64,000 bases of DNA from Anaerolineae bacterium (GTDB taxonomy: Bacteria > Chloroflexota > Anaerolineae > Anaerolineales > Anaerolineaceae), in assembly GCA_013178295.1 (NCBI GenBank), contig JABLWW010000002.1, forward strand, positions 248,001-312,000. Reading direction: 5' to 3'. Positions within the stretch are counted from its first letter, which is position 1. Every line of letters starts with the position of its first letter. The position numbers and the translations under genes are program-made. Under the pieces are notes generated by a model. It was not told where the DNA came from and did no database searches. It saw only the letters and a list, made by a program, of their open reading frames with translations. This document shows positions 26,292-35,652 of the stretch, piece by piece.

Positions 26292-27419
26292 ATGAGAGTT
26301 TCTGTTTCCCAACAGCATCTGGCACATGGCTTGGCAATGGTATCCCGAGCGGTTGCGGCTCGCAGTACGCTTCCTGTATTAGGGAACATTCTGGTTACAA
26401 CGGATGAGGGCAGGCTGAGGCTGGCAGCCACTAATCTGGAGATAGGGATTTCTTGTTGGTTGGGCGCTCAAATTGAAGAGGAGGGTTCGATTACGGTGCC
26501 AGCGCGCACGTTTAGCGATCTGGTAAGTACATTGCCCAATGATATGGTGAAACTGACTGTCAATGATAAGACGCAAACGCTGACGGTCGTTTGTGGGGCT
26601 TCTAATACAGATATTAAGGGGTTGGACGCCCAGGAGTTTCCCCCAATGCCATCGCCGGAGGTGGTTGACGGGGTTGAGCTAAACATCGCGGATTTCAAGG
26701 AAATGATTCAGCAGGTTGTGTTTGCGGCTTCTACAGACGAGGCGCGCCCAGTTTTGCAGGGGGTCTTGATGAAGCTCTCTGAGCAGGAACTCACGATGGC
26801 TGCGACCGACGGTTTTCGCATTTCTGTGCGCAAGGCTGTTCTCTCTTCGCCTGTTAAGTCACCCGTTTCTATTATCGTACCGGCGCGGGCGTTGAGTGAA
26901 CTTTCTCGCATTGCAGTGGATGGCGAACAGGTGGTTACGATGATCGTTCCGCAGGGGCGTGGTCAGGTAGTGTTTAATCTCAAGAATGCTGAATTGGTTT
27001 CTCAACTTATTGAGGGAAATTTTCCGGATTACAATGCGATTATCCCGCGCTCGTTTAAGACACATTCTGTGCTTTCCACGGCGGCGTTCCATAAAGCCTG
27101 TAAACAGGTTGAAATTATCGCCCGCGAAGGCAATAATGTGGTGCGGCTGAATATCCTGCCTGGAGGGGATATGCCGGGGAGGGTCGAGTTTACTGCCCAA
27201 TCAGAGGAAGCGGGTCAAAGCGAAAACATGGTGGATGCCAGCATTGATGGTCCGGGTCTGGTGATTGCTTTTAATGTGTCTTTTCTGCGTGAGGCTTTGG
27301 AAGCAATAAAGACCCCCAGTGTGGCGCTGGAAACAAATGCAAACAATACCCCAGCTTTGATCAAACCAGTGGGAGATGATAATTTCTTGCATGTTGTCAT
27401 GCCCATGCATTTGGGATAA
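26292..27419 (+). CDS. dnaN: DNA polymerase III beta subunit, sliding clamp
   Basis: A 375-residue protein with the three-domain clamp pattern: VSQQHLAHGLAMVSRAVAARSTLPVLGNILV at the start, VLQGVLM and TDGFRISV in the middle domain, and a C-terminal VMPMHLG. The last four residues match the usual MPMR-type end except that His replaces Arg (MPMHLG). The dimeric ring holds DNA polymerase on DNA. GAGAGGG precedes ATG 26292. No dnaA, gyrB or recF is next to it, so this is not evidence for oriC. The YdcF-like gene follows after 14 bp. Confidence 0.95.
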   Translation: MRVSVSQQHLAHGLAMVSRAVAARSTLPVLGNILVTTDEGRLRLAATNLEIGISCWLGAQIEEEGSITVPARTFSDLVSTLPNDMVKLTVNDKTQTLTVVCGASNTDIKGLDAQEFPPMPSPEVVDGVELNIADFKEMIQQVVFAASTDEARPVLQGVLMKLSEQELTMAATDGFRISVRKAVLSSPVKSPVSIIVPARALSELSRIAVDGEQVVTMIVPQGRGQVVFNLKNAELVSQLIEGNFPDYNAIIPRSFKTHSVLSTAAFHKACKQVEIIAREGNNVVRLNILPGGDMPGRVEFTAQSEEAGQSENMVDASIDGPGLVIAFNVSFLREALEAIKTPSVALETNANNTPALIKPVGDDNFLHVVMPMHLG

Positions 27420-27433
27420 GCGCAGCTGTTACA

Positions 27434-28228
27434 ATGTTTGTTTTTCTATCCAAACTCCTGCCGCTGCTGTTTTATCCTCTGGGAGCGGTGTGTCTTTTGT
27501 TGCTTGGCGCGCTGATTCTCAATTCTCGAAAGGGATGGCGTAACGCTTTTATTGTTTTATCCTTTCTGATTTTATGGCTGGGGGGAAACCGCTGGGTTGC
27601 TTTGCCACTGGCGCGTTCGCTGGAGTGGCGTTATTTTCCGCCTGATGAGGTGCCTGAAGCAGAGGTTATTGTGGTGCTTGGCGGCGCCACAGAGCCGATG
27701 CAATATCCTCGAACGAGCGTTGAGATCAATGGTTCGGGTGATCGTGTGTTATATGCTGCCCGTCTATATCACCAAAAGAAAGCAAAGTATGTCTTGTTGT
27801 CGGGGGGAAAGATTGACTGGTTAGAAAAAAGAAGCAGTTCCCCGGCAGAGGAGATGGCAGATATCATGCGTCTGTGTGGGGTGCCGGATGAGGCGTTGTG
27901 GCTGGAAAGCGAGTCGCGCAACACTTATGAGAACGCGGTTTTTTCTGCAAAGCTGCTTGAGTCAAAAGGTATCAAACGCATCTTGCTGGTGACCTCTGCG
28001 CTTCACATGCCCCGCTCTGTAGCTCTTTTTGAACATCAGGGACTTGAAGTTATCCCTGTGACGACTGATTTCACAGTAACAGAAGAGGTCTGGTATGGTT
28101 TGACCAAGGGGGATATTCAGAGTCAGTTGATTGGAATATTCCCAAGCACGTCGTATCTTTCGCTGACTACGAATGTCATTAAGGAGTATATGGGGATGTT
28201 GGTATATCGCTGGCGGGGATGGATGTAG
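27434..28228 (+). CDS. YdcF/SanA-like DUF218 membrane protein
   Basis: This 264-residue protein has two N-terminal membrane segments (about residues 1-55) followed by the DUF218 domain. Its motifs are VIVVLGGA, YVLLSGG, ESESRNTYENA and LLVTSALHMPRS. DUF218 proteins such as YdcF, SanA and ElyC act in envelope biogenesis, but their chemistry is mostly unknown. It starts 14 bp after the dnaN stop without a clear ribosome-binding site, so read-through from the dnaN promoter is likely. Its 3' end is 11 bp from the convergent GGDEF gene. Confidence 0.85.
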   Translation: MFVFLSKLLPLLFYPLGAVCLLLLGALILNSRKGWRNAFIVLSFLILWLGGNRWVALPLARSLEWRYFPPDEVPEAEVIVVLGGATEPMQYPRTSVEINGSGDRVLYAARLYHQKKAKYVLLSGGKIDWLEKRSSSPAEEMADIMRLCGVPDEALWLESESRNTYENAVFSAKLLESKGIKRILLVTSALHMPRSVALFEHQGLEVIPVTTDFTVTEEVWYGLTKGDIQSQLIGIFPSTSYLSLTTNVIKEYMGMLVYRWRGWM

Positions 28229-28239
28229 CGCGGCACGGG

Positions 28240-29619
28240 TTATGGCAGCCCTTTGCCTGTCTCGTGTGCCAGAAATACCAGGTTTCTACCCCTGTTCACA
28301 GCTTCTTGAAGGGCAGCCTTTGCTGCGGCAAGCAGTTTTTCGGTGGAATTTCCGTGTTTTGGAAAACAAGCGATCCCTATGGAGAGGGTCAGAGGTGTCA
28401 GGTCATGTCCGTGGTAAACAATTTCCAGAGATTTTGCATCTTCCTGCAGGGTTACTGCCCGGCTTAATGCATCCTTCAACGAGGTCTCTGGCAGGATGAT
28501 GATGAATTCGGTATCACTGTAGCGACACACAATGTCATCATCGCGAAATTGGTTATTCAGGTAATTACCCCAGGAGCTGAGAAGAAATTCCCGTATTGCA
28601 TTGTTGGAAGATAGTGTTAGATCAACCAGTTGATCAATTTCAAACAGCATGATGCTCAACGGGCGGTGATGTCTTTGGGTACGGTGTAGCTCGCGTTTGA
28701 GAAGTTCTTCGCTGAGATACCGGTTGAACAGACCAGTGGTAGCGTCAAGGGGAGAGTTTATGATCATAAGCTCTCTCAACCGAATATTCATGAGAATAAT
28801 GGATAGAATTTTGGAAAGGCGGGAGATGGTGTTGTGGATGTGTTGTTCAATGATGCCTGTGCTGCTTTGGAGATGAAGCAGACCGAGCAGTTCCTCGTGC
28901 TTGCCAATGGGAACGCATAAGGCGGCGCCGCAAAATTCTTGTGGAAGATGATTACATCGCGTTGCTGATGGGCTGTCGGGAGAATAAAAATGCAACTTTC
29001 CGCTTTGCAAAGCCCGGCAATCGGTTTGTCTAAGCTCTTTTGGCATGGCTGATACTGCATTATCCCCTGTTGTAGCCAATTGATAGGTGTTTGACATGGC
29101 AGAGGTGATAAATAATGCCCCAGTATATTGAGGGAGCAACTGGTCGAAGAATCCGCTGACCTGTCTGGCTATTTCCTCAGTTGTATGGCACTGGTATAGC
29201 TGGTCGCAGACTCTCTGCATCAGTTCTTCAAATACGTCTCCGACTTGTAAAGAATCGCTCTGGCCGGTTATTTCATGTAAGGTAACCAGATAGACGATTG
29301 GCTCGCAGGCGTCGATCTTCAAGAACTTTGCCAGGAGTATGCGGGTAGTCCCTGCCGTGTCAGAGAGTTCTATGTTGACAATATCCTGAGGTGGTTGCGG
29401 TAGATATTCAAATTTCTTGCCTGTCAGGTTAGGTTGCGGGGTTTTGAGAAGTTGCTCGGCGGAGTGGTTGGCATAGCGGATGATAAAGAGTTCATCCAAA
29501 AGAAGCAGAGCGTGCTCGGCGTTTAACACATGGGAGTATAATACCTGTTGAGCGTATGACGTATCAAAAGGAGTTTTTCTTACAGAAAAAACTGAAGAGT
29601 CATCTGCCATCATAGACAT
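28240..29619 (-). CDS. PAS-GAF-GGDEF protein with degenerate GGDEF motif
   Basis: ATG 29619 gives 459 residues. The longer frame to 29718 runs through a region of paired TATAC boxes that is probably the promoter. Order: a PAS-like domain (about residues 30-120; LLLLDELFIIRYANHSAEQLL), a GAF-like domain (about 145-290), and a C-terminal GGDEF fold (DATTGLFNRYL ... LSIGIACFPKHG ... AKAALQEAVNRGRN). The signature loop reads YSDTEF instead of GG(D/E)EF, so diguanylate cyclase activity is doubtful. Such degenerate domains often serve as c-di-GMP or GTP sensors or protein partners. No membrane segments or other output domain are present. Confidence 0.8.
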   Translation of the reverse strand: MSMMADDSSVFSVRKTPFDTSYAQQVLYSHVLNAEHALLLLDELFIIRYANHSAEQLLKTPQPNLTGKKFEYLPQPPQDIVNIELSDTAGTTRILLAKFLKIDACEPIVYLVTLHEITGQSDSLQVGDVFEELMQRVCDQLYQCHTTEEIARQVSGFFDQLLPQYTGALFITSAMSNTYQLATTGDNAVSAMPKELRQTDCRALQSGKLHFYSPDSPSATRCNHLPQEFCGAALCVPIGKHEELLGLLHLQSSTGIIEQHIHNTISRLSKILSIILMNIRLRELMIINSPLDATTGLFNRYLSEELLKRELHRTQRHHRPLSIMLFEIDQLVDLTLSSNNAIREFLLSSWGNYLNNQFRDDDIVCRYSDTEFIIILPETSLKDALSRAVTLQEDAKSLEIVYHGHDLTPLTLSIGIACFPKHGNSTEKLLAAAKAALQEAVNRGRNLVFLAHETGKGLP

Positions 29620-29748
29620 AGATGATCTTTGTGTGTAGAAAGGTATACTAAAAAGAGTATATACACGCCTTGCCTGAAATTCAAGCAGATTTGGCGTGTG
29701 GTTACAGATGCTACTCAAAAAGGGGAAGAATATCAGTAGCGCCGGAAG

Positions 29749-30459
29749 CTATGTATCTTCGATAGGACATTCCAGCGTAACCGGATTGGGAAGAGAACCA
29801 TCCCAACAGCGCGGCGGTAATATTTTATAGATTCTGACTTTGTCCGCCCGCAGTTCATTGCCATTGGCATCCTGGACTACAAATCGGATGGTGATTTCCC
29901 AGAAATCCGGGTTGTATGCCAGGGAATGTTTAGGTGTAGCAAAGCCAATATTGGGGTTGTCCTCGCCCCTGGAGAGTTCTATTGTGTAGAAGGGGGCTGG
30001 GGCGTCGCCGTATAACACAAGCTTGGTATTTTCCGGCATAGGCTGATTGAACGTGTATACATACGTGCAGTAGGCGTTTGGAGCGAGAACGTTGAGGATG
30101 CCATCTTTGAATTCCGCTTCACGGGCTTTTTCCAGTTTTTTGTAGCTGCCGCTTTCCTTTTCGGTGGAGAGTGCCTGATCCTGGGGCAAACACCAGGCGG
30201 AGAAACCGTCTGGAAGAATGCCAAGCGTGGGGATGGCTGTTGGCGTTGCAGTTGCTGTGGGTGTAGGGGAGGCAGTCAGTGTGGGCGTGGGCAGCGGGGT
30301 TTCGGTTGGCGGCTCGGGAGAGGGCGGCAAGGGCGATTGTGTTGCCGTGGGTTGTGGTGATACGCCGCTACATGCGGAAATTGAGAGAAGGGCTAGGGTA
30401 AGGGCTATCTTTGCCAGAATGGAAAACGTTGAACGGGAAAAGGCTCGGGAATGGTTCAT
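29749..30459 (-). CDS. lipoprotein with Pro/Thr-rich spacer
   Basis: A 236-residue protein with a lipoprotein signal peptide (SISAC, lipid-modified Cys30). A low-complexity Pro/Thr/Ser stretch follows (about residues 34-75). The roughly 160-residue C-terminal domain has three or four Cys and a beta-rich look. The Pro/Thr spacer should hold the domain away from the membrane. The domain is not recognised. Similar spacers occur in the lipoprotein at 43183. It is 70 bp downstream of the HAD phosphatase on the same strand but has no ribosome-binding site that stands out. Confidence 0.75.
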   Translation of the reverse strand: MNHSRAFSRSTFSILAKIALTLALLSISACSGVSPQPTATQSPLPPSPEPPTETPLPTPTLTASPTPTATATPTAIPTLGILPDGFSAWCLPQDQALSTEKESGSYKKLEKAREAEFKDGILNVLAPNAYCTYVYTFNQPMPENTKLVLYGDAPAPFYTIELSRGEDNPNIGFATPKHSLAYNPDFWEITIRFVVQDANGNELRADKVRIYKILPPRCWDGSLPNPVTLECPIEDT

Positions 30460-30528
30460 CTTTGTGAACTTTCAGTGGGGTGGGGAATTGAAACTTCGCT
30501 GGGGTAAAAACCTCAGCGGTAAATTGTA

Positions 30529-31308
30529 TCATGGTTTATCCAGGTCGACGATGATCTCCTTGATAGAGCTGATAATTCTGGACGGACGGTATGGAAACGA
30601 GCGGAGTGTATCCGGGCTGGTTACGCCCGTCAGCACTAAAATGGTCTCCATGCCGCTCATGATACCGGCGACAATATCCGTATCCATGCGGTCGCCGACC
30701 ATGACGGTATCTTCTGAATGCACGCCTAGATAATTCATGGCGCTGCGCATCATAAGAGGATTGGGCTTGCCGATGAAGAAGGGGGCGCGTCCGGTAGCCT
30801 TTTCGATCAGGGCAGCCAGTGAACCACAGGCAGGGACGAGTCCCTCTTCAAGTGGACCGGTGGTATCTGGGTTGGTGGCGATGAACAATGCCCCATCCAC
30901 GATCAAACGCACAGCGCGGGTGATTTGGTCAAAGTTATATGAGTTGGTTTCGCCAAGCACAACATAATCTGGGTTTGTGTCCGTGAGCACTAATCCGGCA
31001 TCGTGCAATGCCTGGGTTAATCCGCTTTCACCAATGGCAAACACTTTGCAGTTTGGTTTTTGGGATTGGAGAAAACGGGCGGTTGCCATGGCTGAGGTGA
31101 AGATCTTTTTTGGGGAGATGTTCAGACCGATTGTTTGCAGACGGTGTGCCAAATCTCTGGGCGTTTGCAGAGGGTTATTGGTTAAGATAAGGTACTTGAT
31201 GTGGTAGAAATTGAGCCGCTCTATGAATTCGTTTGCTCCAGGGATAAGAGTTTTTCCCCGTATCAGTACTCCGTCCATGTCAATCAAGTAGTTTTTATAC
31301 TTTCTCAT
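30529..31308 (-). CDS. HAD-superfamily phosphatase, NagD/4-nitrophenylphosphatase-like
   Basis: A 259-residue HAD hydrolase. Motif I is [11 protein letters not shown] (nucleophile Asp9 and Asp11), motif II YLILTNN, and motif [16 protein letters not shown]. The C2-type cap between them (ATARFLQ ... [10 protein letters not shown]) places it in the NagD/PGP-like group, which acts on sugar phosphates or small phosphate esters. It is divergent from the Cys-phosphatase gene at 31392. The start ATG 31308 is preceded by no clear ribosome-binding site. Substrate not determinable from sequence. Confidence 0.88.
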   Translation of the reverse strand: MRKYKNYLIDMDGVLIRGKTLIPGANEFIERLNFYHIKYLILTNNPLQTPRDLAHRLQTIGLNISPKKIFTSAMATARFLQSQKPNCKVFAIGESGLTQALHDAGLVLTDTNPDYVVLGETNSYNFDQITRAVRLIVDGALFIATNPDTTGPLEEGLVPACGSLAALIEKATGRAPFFIGKPNPLMMRSAMNYLGVHSEDTVMVGDRMDTDIVAGIMSGMETILVLTGVTSPDTLRSFPYRPSRIISSIKEIIVDLDKP

Positions 31309-31391
31309 AGACTTCTATTCCCTGAGATGATTTAGATGTGGTCTTGTTTGGCTTCATTCTATCACAGGACGCTGGACAGAATGGTAGAATT

Positions 31392-31913
31392 ATGTCTGAC
31401 ATGGAAACTTTTTCTGAAATTCCCTATGGACTGCCCGGAAAGATCTATCGCAGCGTGATGCCATTTTCTAATTATGATCGCGGGCAGATTGTATATCAAC
31501 GATATATGCAGCATCGGGTGTCGTGCGTTGTTCTGCTGGCGGACGACCAGGAGTGTCTGGAGGAAAGCGGGCTTAATCTGCGGAGTTTTTATAATGAGCA
31601 GGGTCTGAAAGTAATCTATTTGCCTGCTATGGATAAAGGGGTGCCCGATCTGGCGGCGTTGGAAGAGGCTGTCAATACAGTGCAGACCGAGGCGCAAGCC
31701 GGTTTTCATGTGGCTGTTCATTGTCATGCCGGTATTGGACGCACCGGGTTGTTTGCCGCATGTCTTGCAGTGCAGGTTTTTGGTTATTCCCCTGTAGAAA
31801 CTCTGCAATGGGTGAGGAAGTTTATCCCCGGTGCTGTTGAAACTGATCAGCAGGTGAAAACGGTATATAATTTTGCGCGTCGTGTCTCAAAGCATAGGGC
31901 TCTTGAGGCATAA
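31392..31913 (+). CDS. dual-specificity/tyrosine-type Cys-phosphatase
   Basis: ATG 31392 gives 173 residues. The P-loop HCHAGIGRTG has nucleophile Cys111 and Arg117, the HCX5R signature. An upstream Asp in the MDKGVPD loop could act as general acid. The fold fits small dual-specificity or tyrosine phosphatases. It is the first gene of a pair with the GT-C protein starting about 25 bp later. A TAGAAT one base before the ATG is too close to be its -10 box. Physiological substrate unknown; phosphoproteins or phosphoinositol-like lipids are possible in this family. Confidence 0.85.
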   Translation: MSDMETFSEIPYGLPGKIYRSVMPFSNYDRGQIVYQRYMQHRVSCVVLLADDQECLEESGLNLRSFYNEQGLKVIYLPAMDKGVPDLAALEEAVNTVQTEAQAGFHVAVHCHAGIGRTGLFAACLAVQVFGYSPVETLQWVRKFIPGAVETDQQVKTVYNFARRVSKHRALEA

Positions 31914-31938
31914 TGTGGGTGATGACGGCTTTGTTGTG

Positions 31939-33414
31939 ATGACGCAAGAACATCTGGATCAGAGGACAACTGCGCGGCGTGGGGGACTGTACAGTGCTGC
32001 CTGGGCGCGCCGGGTTGCTCTACTTTTTGTCTGCTTGCTGATATTTTTGCTGGTGCGCCTGCCACTTTGGCAATATCCTGCGCAGACATACGCCGATACC
32101 TGGGGATATGTTGAACCTGCTATGGCGATGCTAAAGGGGGATTTCTCTTTTGAGAACTGGCACAGTGAGCGGGGGTTGACGTATCCGCTGTTCTTAATGC
32201 CGATCTATGCCCTGGCTGGCGAGGATAATCAGCAAGCTGTCGCTGTTGTGCAGGTGTTTCTGGGTCTTTTGATTATGGGAATGTTGTTTTTGCTGGGGTG
32301 GAAGGGGGTGGGCAGCTCCTGGATGGGGGCGTTGTTGGGAGTTTGTTACGCACTTAATGTTTCCAGCGCTTTGTTTGAGATGACGGTGCTTGCTGAAACG
32401 CTGACCCTGATGCTCGTGCTGGTAACTGTGCTGCTGGTCTTATGGTTGGGACGGCGTGTTTTCAAAAGCTGGGAGAATTCGGTTATGCTTTTCGGTTTGG
32501 CCATAGTGGGGGTGTTGTGTGCCCTTCTGGCGCTGAGCAAACATTTGTTTGTTGGTTACTGGTTGGTGGTGCTATTTTTCTTATCCCTGTGTGTGGTTGC
32601 CAGGAGCGTTGAAGAGCCTATGCTGGGTTTAAGACAGGGAGCGCTGCGGCAAATATATCTCTTTATTGTGCCTGTCATTGCGGTAGGGGCGATCCTTTTC
32701 TGGAGTCTGGGGAACTGGCGCACGTATGGGTGGTTTACGTTCAACCCTCTATCAGGCATCAATCTGTCAAATGTTGCTGGTGGATTTATTGAATATGCGG
32801 ATAGCGAAGAATGTCAAGATTATGTGCATTTGTACCTCAACTATCGTCAGCGGGAAGTTGAGCGTACGGGGACACATTCCATGACTATCTATCGCGCCTG
32901 GCAGGATCGAATTGATCCGAAGGACATACGGTCTCGGGTGGCTTTTGAGCGGTTGGCTTTTCGGTGCTCGCTGGAGGCGATAATGTCCCGTCCTGATCTG
33001 TATCTGGCAACAGTTCGGCAGAGCGCGCGTCTGTTTTGGGATCCTGCGCTCTATAGTAGAAATCCGCTGACTGGTTTGCCAAAGTGGCTGGCAGATCGTA
33101 TGGCGGCAGCTTTGCAGATGTTGCGTATCCTTTTTTATGTTGCTACACTGCTCTGGTTATGTATGCCAATCATGATGTTCTCTTCTCGGAGGAAGGGCAG
33201 AGGCAAAGACCTGTTTGCCCGTTGGTGGGAGAGCGGGTTTCTCTTATTATCGGTTTGGTATGTCTATGTTGTTGCTTCGGCGGGGGAGTTTGGCGAAAAC
33301 CGAAGATATAAAGCAGTTATCGAGCCATTGATCCCTGCGGCGATTTTAATGATAACCGCTCTGTTCACGCGCATCGTTGAGCAGAATCTGCGGCGTGGGG
33401 TTCAGAGAGATTAA
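31939..33414 (+). CDS. polytopic membrane protein, GT-C-like
   Basis: The frame opens upstream inside the phosphatase gene; ATG 31939 (491 residues) is preferred, with GTG 31915 as an alternative just after the phosphatase stop. About ten hydrophobic segments are seen. After the first, the loop reads YADTWGYVEPAMAMLKGDF and then LTYPLFL. This is the acidic loop plus YP element of the PMT/ArnT-like GT-C group. A long outer loop (about residues 265-355) carries charged residues and two Cys. It overlaps the convergent arsenate reductase gene by 4 bp. Likely an envelope glycosyltransferase; substrate unknown. Confidence 0.65.
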   Translation: MTQEHLDQRTTARRGGLYSAAWARRVALLFVCLLIFLLVRLPLWQYPAQTYADTWGYVEPAMAMLKGDFSFENWHSERGLTYPLFLMPIYALAGEDNQQAVAVVQVFLGLLIMGMLFLLGWKGVGSSWMGALLGVCYALNVSSALFEMTVLAETLTLMLVLVTVLLVLWLGRRVFKSWENSVMLFGLAIVGVLCALLALSKHLFVGYWLVVLFFLSLCVVARSVEEPMLGLRQGALRQIYLFIVPVIAVGAILFWSLGNWRTYGWFTFNPLSGINLSNVAGGFIEYADSEECQDYVHLYLNYRQREVERTGTHSMTIYRAWQDRIDPKDIRSRVAFERLAFRCSLEAIMSRPDLYLATVRQSARLFWDPALYSRNPLTGLPKWLADRMAAALQMLRILFYVATLLWLCMPIMMFSSRRKGRGKDLFARWWESGFLLLSVWYVYVVASAGEFGENRRYKAVIEPLIPAAILMITALFTRIVEQNLRRGVQRD

Positions 33415-33854
33415 CTCTGAACAGGAATTTTTAGCTCGGATAGCCAGGTTTTTATTTTGGCAGTAATTTCGTCGCGTATCTGGCGGAATTTTTCGAGTTT
33501 TTGCTCATCGCTGCCGTCAAATGCAGCAGGGTCTTCAAAACCCCAGTGCAGACGCTGCCCCATGCCGGGAAAGGTTGAAGGACATTTTTTATCTGCCTGG
33601 CTGCACACAGTGATGAGATAACCAAAGTGGACTTTGCCCATAAAGTCGGTTAGAGGTTTGGCGTAAAGCGGGGTGGTATCTATCCCGATCTCTTTGAGGA
33701 CTTTGATGGTATATGGGTTAACTCCACCTTTGATTTCTAAACCAGCACTGTAAGGCTCAAAATGATCTCCTGCGAGATGGCGCAAAATGGCTTCTGCCAT
33801 TTGACTGCGTGCGGAATTGGCGGTGCAAAGGAAGAGAACTCTTATTTTCTTCAT
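33411..33854 (-). CDS. arsC: arsenate reductase, low-molecular-weight phosphatase type
   Basis: A 147-residue protein with the LMW-phosphatase P-loop CTANSARS (Cys10, Arg16) and two further cysteines at 84 and 91 (VCSQADKKC). This triad matches thioredoxin-coupled ArsC, in which Cys10 attacks arsenate and the other two resolve it. HWGFEDPA is another family element. It stands alone: no arsR, arsB or acr3 gene is adjacent. A TATAAT box ends 6 nt before ATG 33854, without a ribosome-binding site, so the mRNA may be leaderless. Confidence 0.9.
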   Translation of the reverse strand: MKKIRVLFLCTANSARSQMAEAILRHLAGDHFEPYSAGLEIKGGVNPYTIKVLKEIGIDTTPLYAKPLTDFMGKVHFGYLITVCSQADKKCPSTFPGMGQRLHWGFEDPAAFDGSDEQKLEKFRQIRDEITAKIKTWLSELKIPVQS

Positions 33855-33860
33855 AGGAAC

Positions 33861-33866
33861 ATTATA
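33861..33866 (-). promoter_or_regulatory. TATAAT -10 element of the arsenate reductase gene
   Basis: On the minus strand TATAAT is followed by GTTCCT and then ATG 33854. The spacing of 6 nt suggests a leaderless mRNA. Confidence 0.5.
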
Positions 33867-33930
33867 TCCTTTAAAAGATTAACAAAAGAATAAAATTGGG
33901 TAATCAGTTCCTTAAGAATCAGGGGAGAAT

Positions 33931-35652
33931 TTATTGCAGGGAAATGAATTTCCCGTTGATCATGAGGATGATCTGACGTTTGCCTGAATGTGTGAGAAGA
34001 TAAGAATAATGAGATTCGTCCGGTGCTGCTGCAGCGATGATTTCGCTTTCAAGGTATGGGTCTGTCAAAGCCATTAGCGCCCCGTATTCACGCCATGGGC
34101 TGGTATTGCCTGGACAGTTATTTTGTCTTCCATTGACAATGACAAGAACAGGGGTATCGGGAGTCTTTCTCAGCGCTTTGATGGTGTCAATTTGCTGTGA
34201 GGTAATACAGCCGAAACCATGCAGTCCAGCAAAGCGATTTTGGGTATAGCCGAGCAAGGGGAGTGAGAATAAAAGTGCCAGAAGGACAAAAGCCATGCTG
34301 CGGACTTTAACGTTGCTTGAGGTGGTAATGAGCCTGCTGGCGGCAGCTCCGGTGAGGAGCGTAAAGCTGCCAGTAGCCTCAAAATAGTATCGCGCGCTGT
34401 AAACTTCTGCGCCTGTCCAGTAAGCCAGATGCAGGGTGATCAGGCAGACGCCCTGGGCTAAAAGCAAAGCTGTCCATTTTGCGCGCTCTTTTGGAGGGCA
34501 GGCTTTGTGAGGCGCGTTGCCTGGATTGGCGAGTTGGCTAGTAACTTGTGTGGTATCCGGGGGTCTTTTGTCTATATGATGGGATTTTTCATGAAAAAGC
34601 AATATGCTGAAAGGTAAGAGCAGCCAGCTTAACCCTGTATACCTTGGAAAGCAGCGCGCAGCCTCCGGCTTGCCGGATGGGTTGGCGTCTTGTGCTTGTG
34701 TGGGCAAAGCCCAGCCGAACAGATCTCTTGAATAGCAGCGCAGATCGCGTTTGGTATGTATCCACCCCTGCCGCAAAGAGTGTCCTTCTGGAAGAGGCCC
34801 ATGATTTGCACCAAAACCAATGCGGTCGTAATCCCAAATTAGCCGGTAAAGGTCGGTAGTTGTTTTGCCGGTCAGCAGATAGTTGTTGATAAAGAAGATT
34901 GAGCTGGTACATAACGCTGCAAGCGCAATAACCAAGAGGGGAAGAGCCTTTTTTATGAGGTTGGCGCTCCTTATGGAAGATAACATCTGCCAGAGGCTAT
35001 ACACGATGAAAGGCAGGGAGATGCCTGCCGCGGCATAAGGGCGGATATTGAACACCATACCTAATGCAACTCCGCTGAGGGCTGCCCATCCAAGAGGCTT
35101 TGTGGCGTATTGTGCTCGGATATATGCCCATGTAAACAGCAACGTAAAAGACAATGCACTGGTATGCCCCATGAGCGTGCTTCCTAAAAGAAGGGCAATA
35201 GGACTGATTGCCAGAAGTGCGGCGGAGAGAATAGCTGCATGTTCGTTGTAGATGAAACGCCCCACCAGGTAAATTAGAACAACGTTTAAACCTGTGAAGA
35301 AGACATTGATGATCCATGTGTTGTTAATCAGGACACCCAGTGCCAAAAGGAGAGGGAAGCCTGGTGGATATTTGCCAAAACGTTTTCCGGCGCATGCGAT
35401 GTTGTACAGGTTTTCCATCTCCTGGTCGCAGTCGATGATAAATGGCTGCCAGTAGGAATCAGGGGGATATGGCGAGGGGATAAAAACGTCTCCGCGTGCT
35501 AGCATGCGTGCCTGGAAGAGGTACGTCAACTCGTCTTCTAGGTGTGGGAGATGCTCAAATACCTGTCGGGAGAGAGAGGCTGTCGCCAGCATGGAGAGGG
35601 CGGCAATCAAAAAAACAAGCGGAAGATAAAGCTTGCGCATTCGAGTAATCAT
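33931..35652 (-). CDS. GT-C glycosyltransferase-like membrane protein
   Basis: A 573-residue protein with an N-terminal membrane segment, then EDELTYLFQARMLARGD (the acidic loop of PMT-type GT-C enzymes) and KRFGKYPPGFPLLLALG, followed by about nine more segments. A large outer loop with several Cys and a soluble tail of about 110 residues are present. It shares an ATGA overlap with the recJ stop, so it is translationally coupled to a DNA-repair operon although its role should be in the envelope. Substrate unknown. Confidence 0.7.
   Translation of the reverse strand: MITRMRKLYLPLVFLIAALSMLATASLSRQVFEHLPHLEDELTYLFQARMLARGDVFIPSPYPPDSYWQPFIIDCDQEMENLYNIACAGKRFGKYPPGFPLLLALGVLINNTWIINVFFTGLNVVLIYLVGRFIYNEHAAILSAALLAISPIALLLGSTLMGHTSALSFTLLFTWAYIRAQYATKPLGWAALSGVALGMVFNIRPYAAAGISLPFIVYSLWQMLSSIRSANLIKKALPLLVIALAALCTSSIFFINNYLLTGKTTTDLYRLIWDYDRIGFGANHGPLPEGHSLRQGWIHTKRDLRCYSRDLFGWALPTQAQDANPSGKPEAARCFPRYTGLSWLLLPFSILLFHEKSHHIDKRPPDTTQVTSQLANPGNAPHKACPPKERAKWTALLLAQGVCLITLHLAYWTGAEVYSARYYFEATGSFTLLTGAAASRLITTSSNVKVRSMAFVLLALLFSLPLLGYTQNRFAGLHGFGCITSQQIDTIKALRKTPDTPVLVIVNGRQNNCPGNTSPWREYGALMALTDPYLESEIIAAAAPDESHYSYLLTHSGKRQIILMINGKFISLQ

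Noticed and set aside
26164-27419. dnaN as a sign of the replication origin
   Set aside because: No dnaA, recF or gyrB is adjacent and no cluster of DnaA-box-like repeats was seen around it.
31385-31390. TAGAAT as a leaderless promoter for the phosphatase at 31392
   Set aside because: Only one base separates it from the ATG, so transcription would begin inside the gene.
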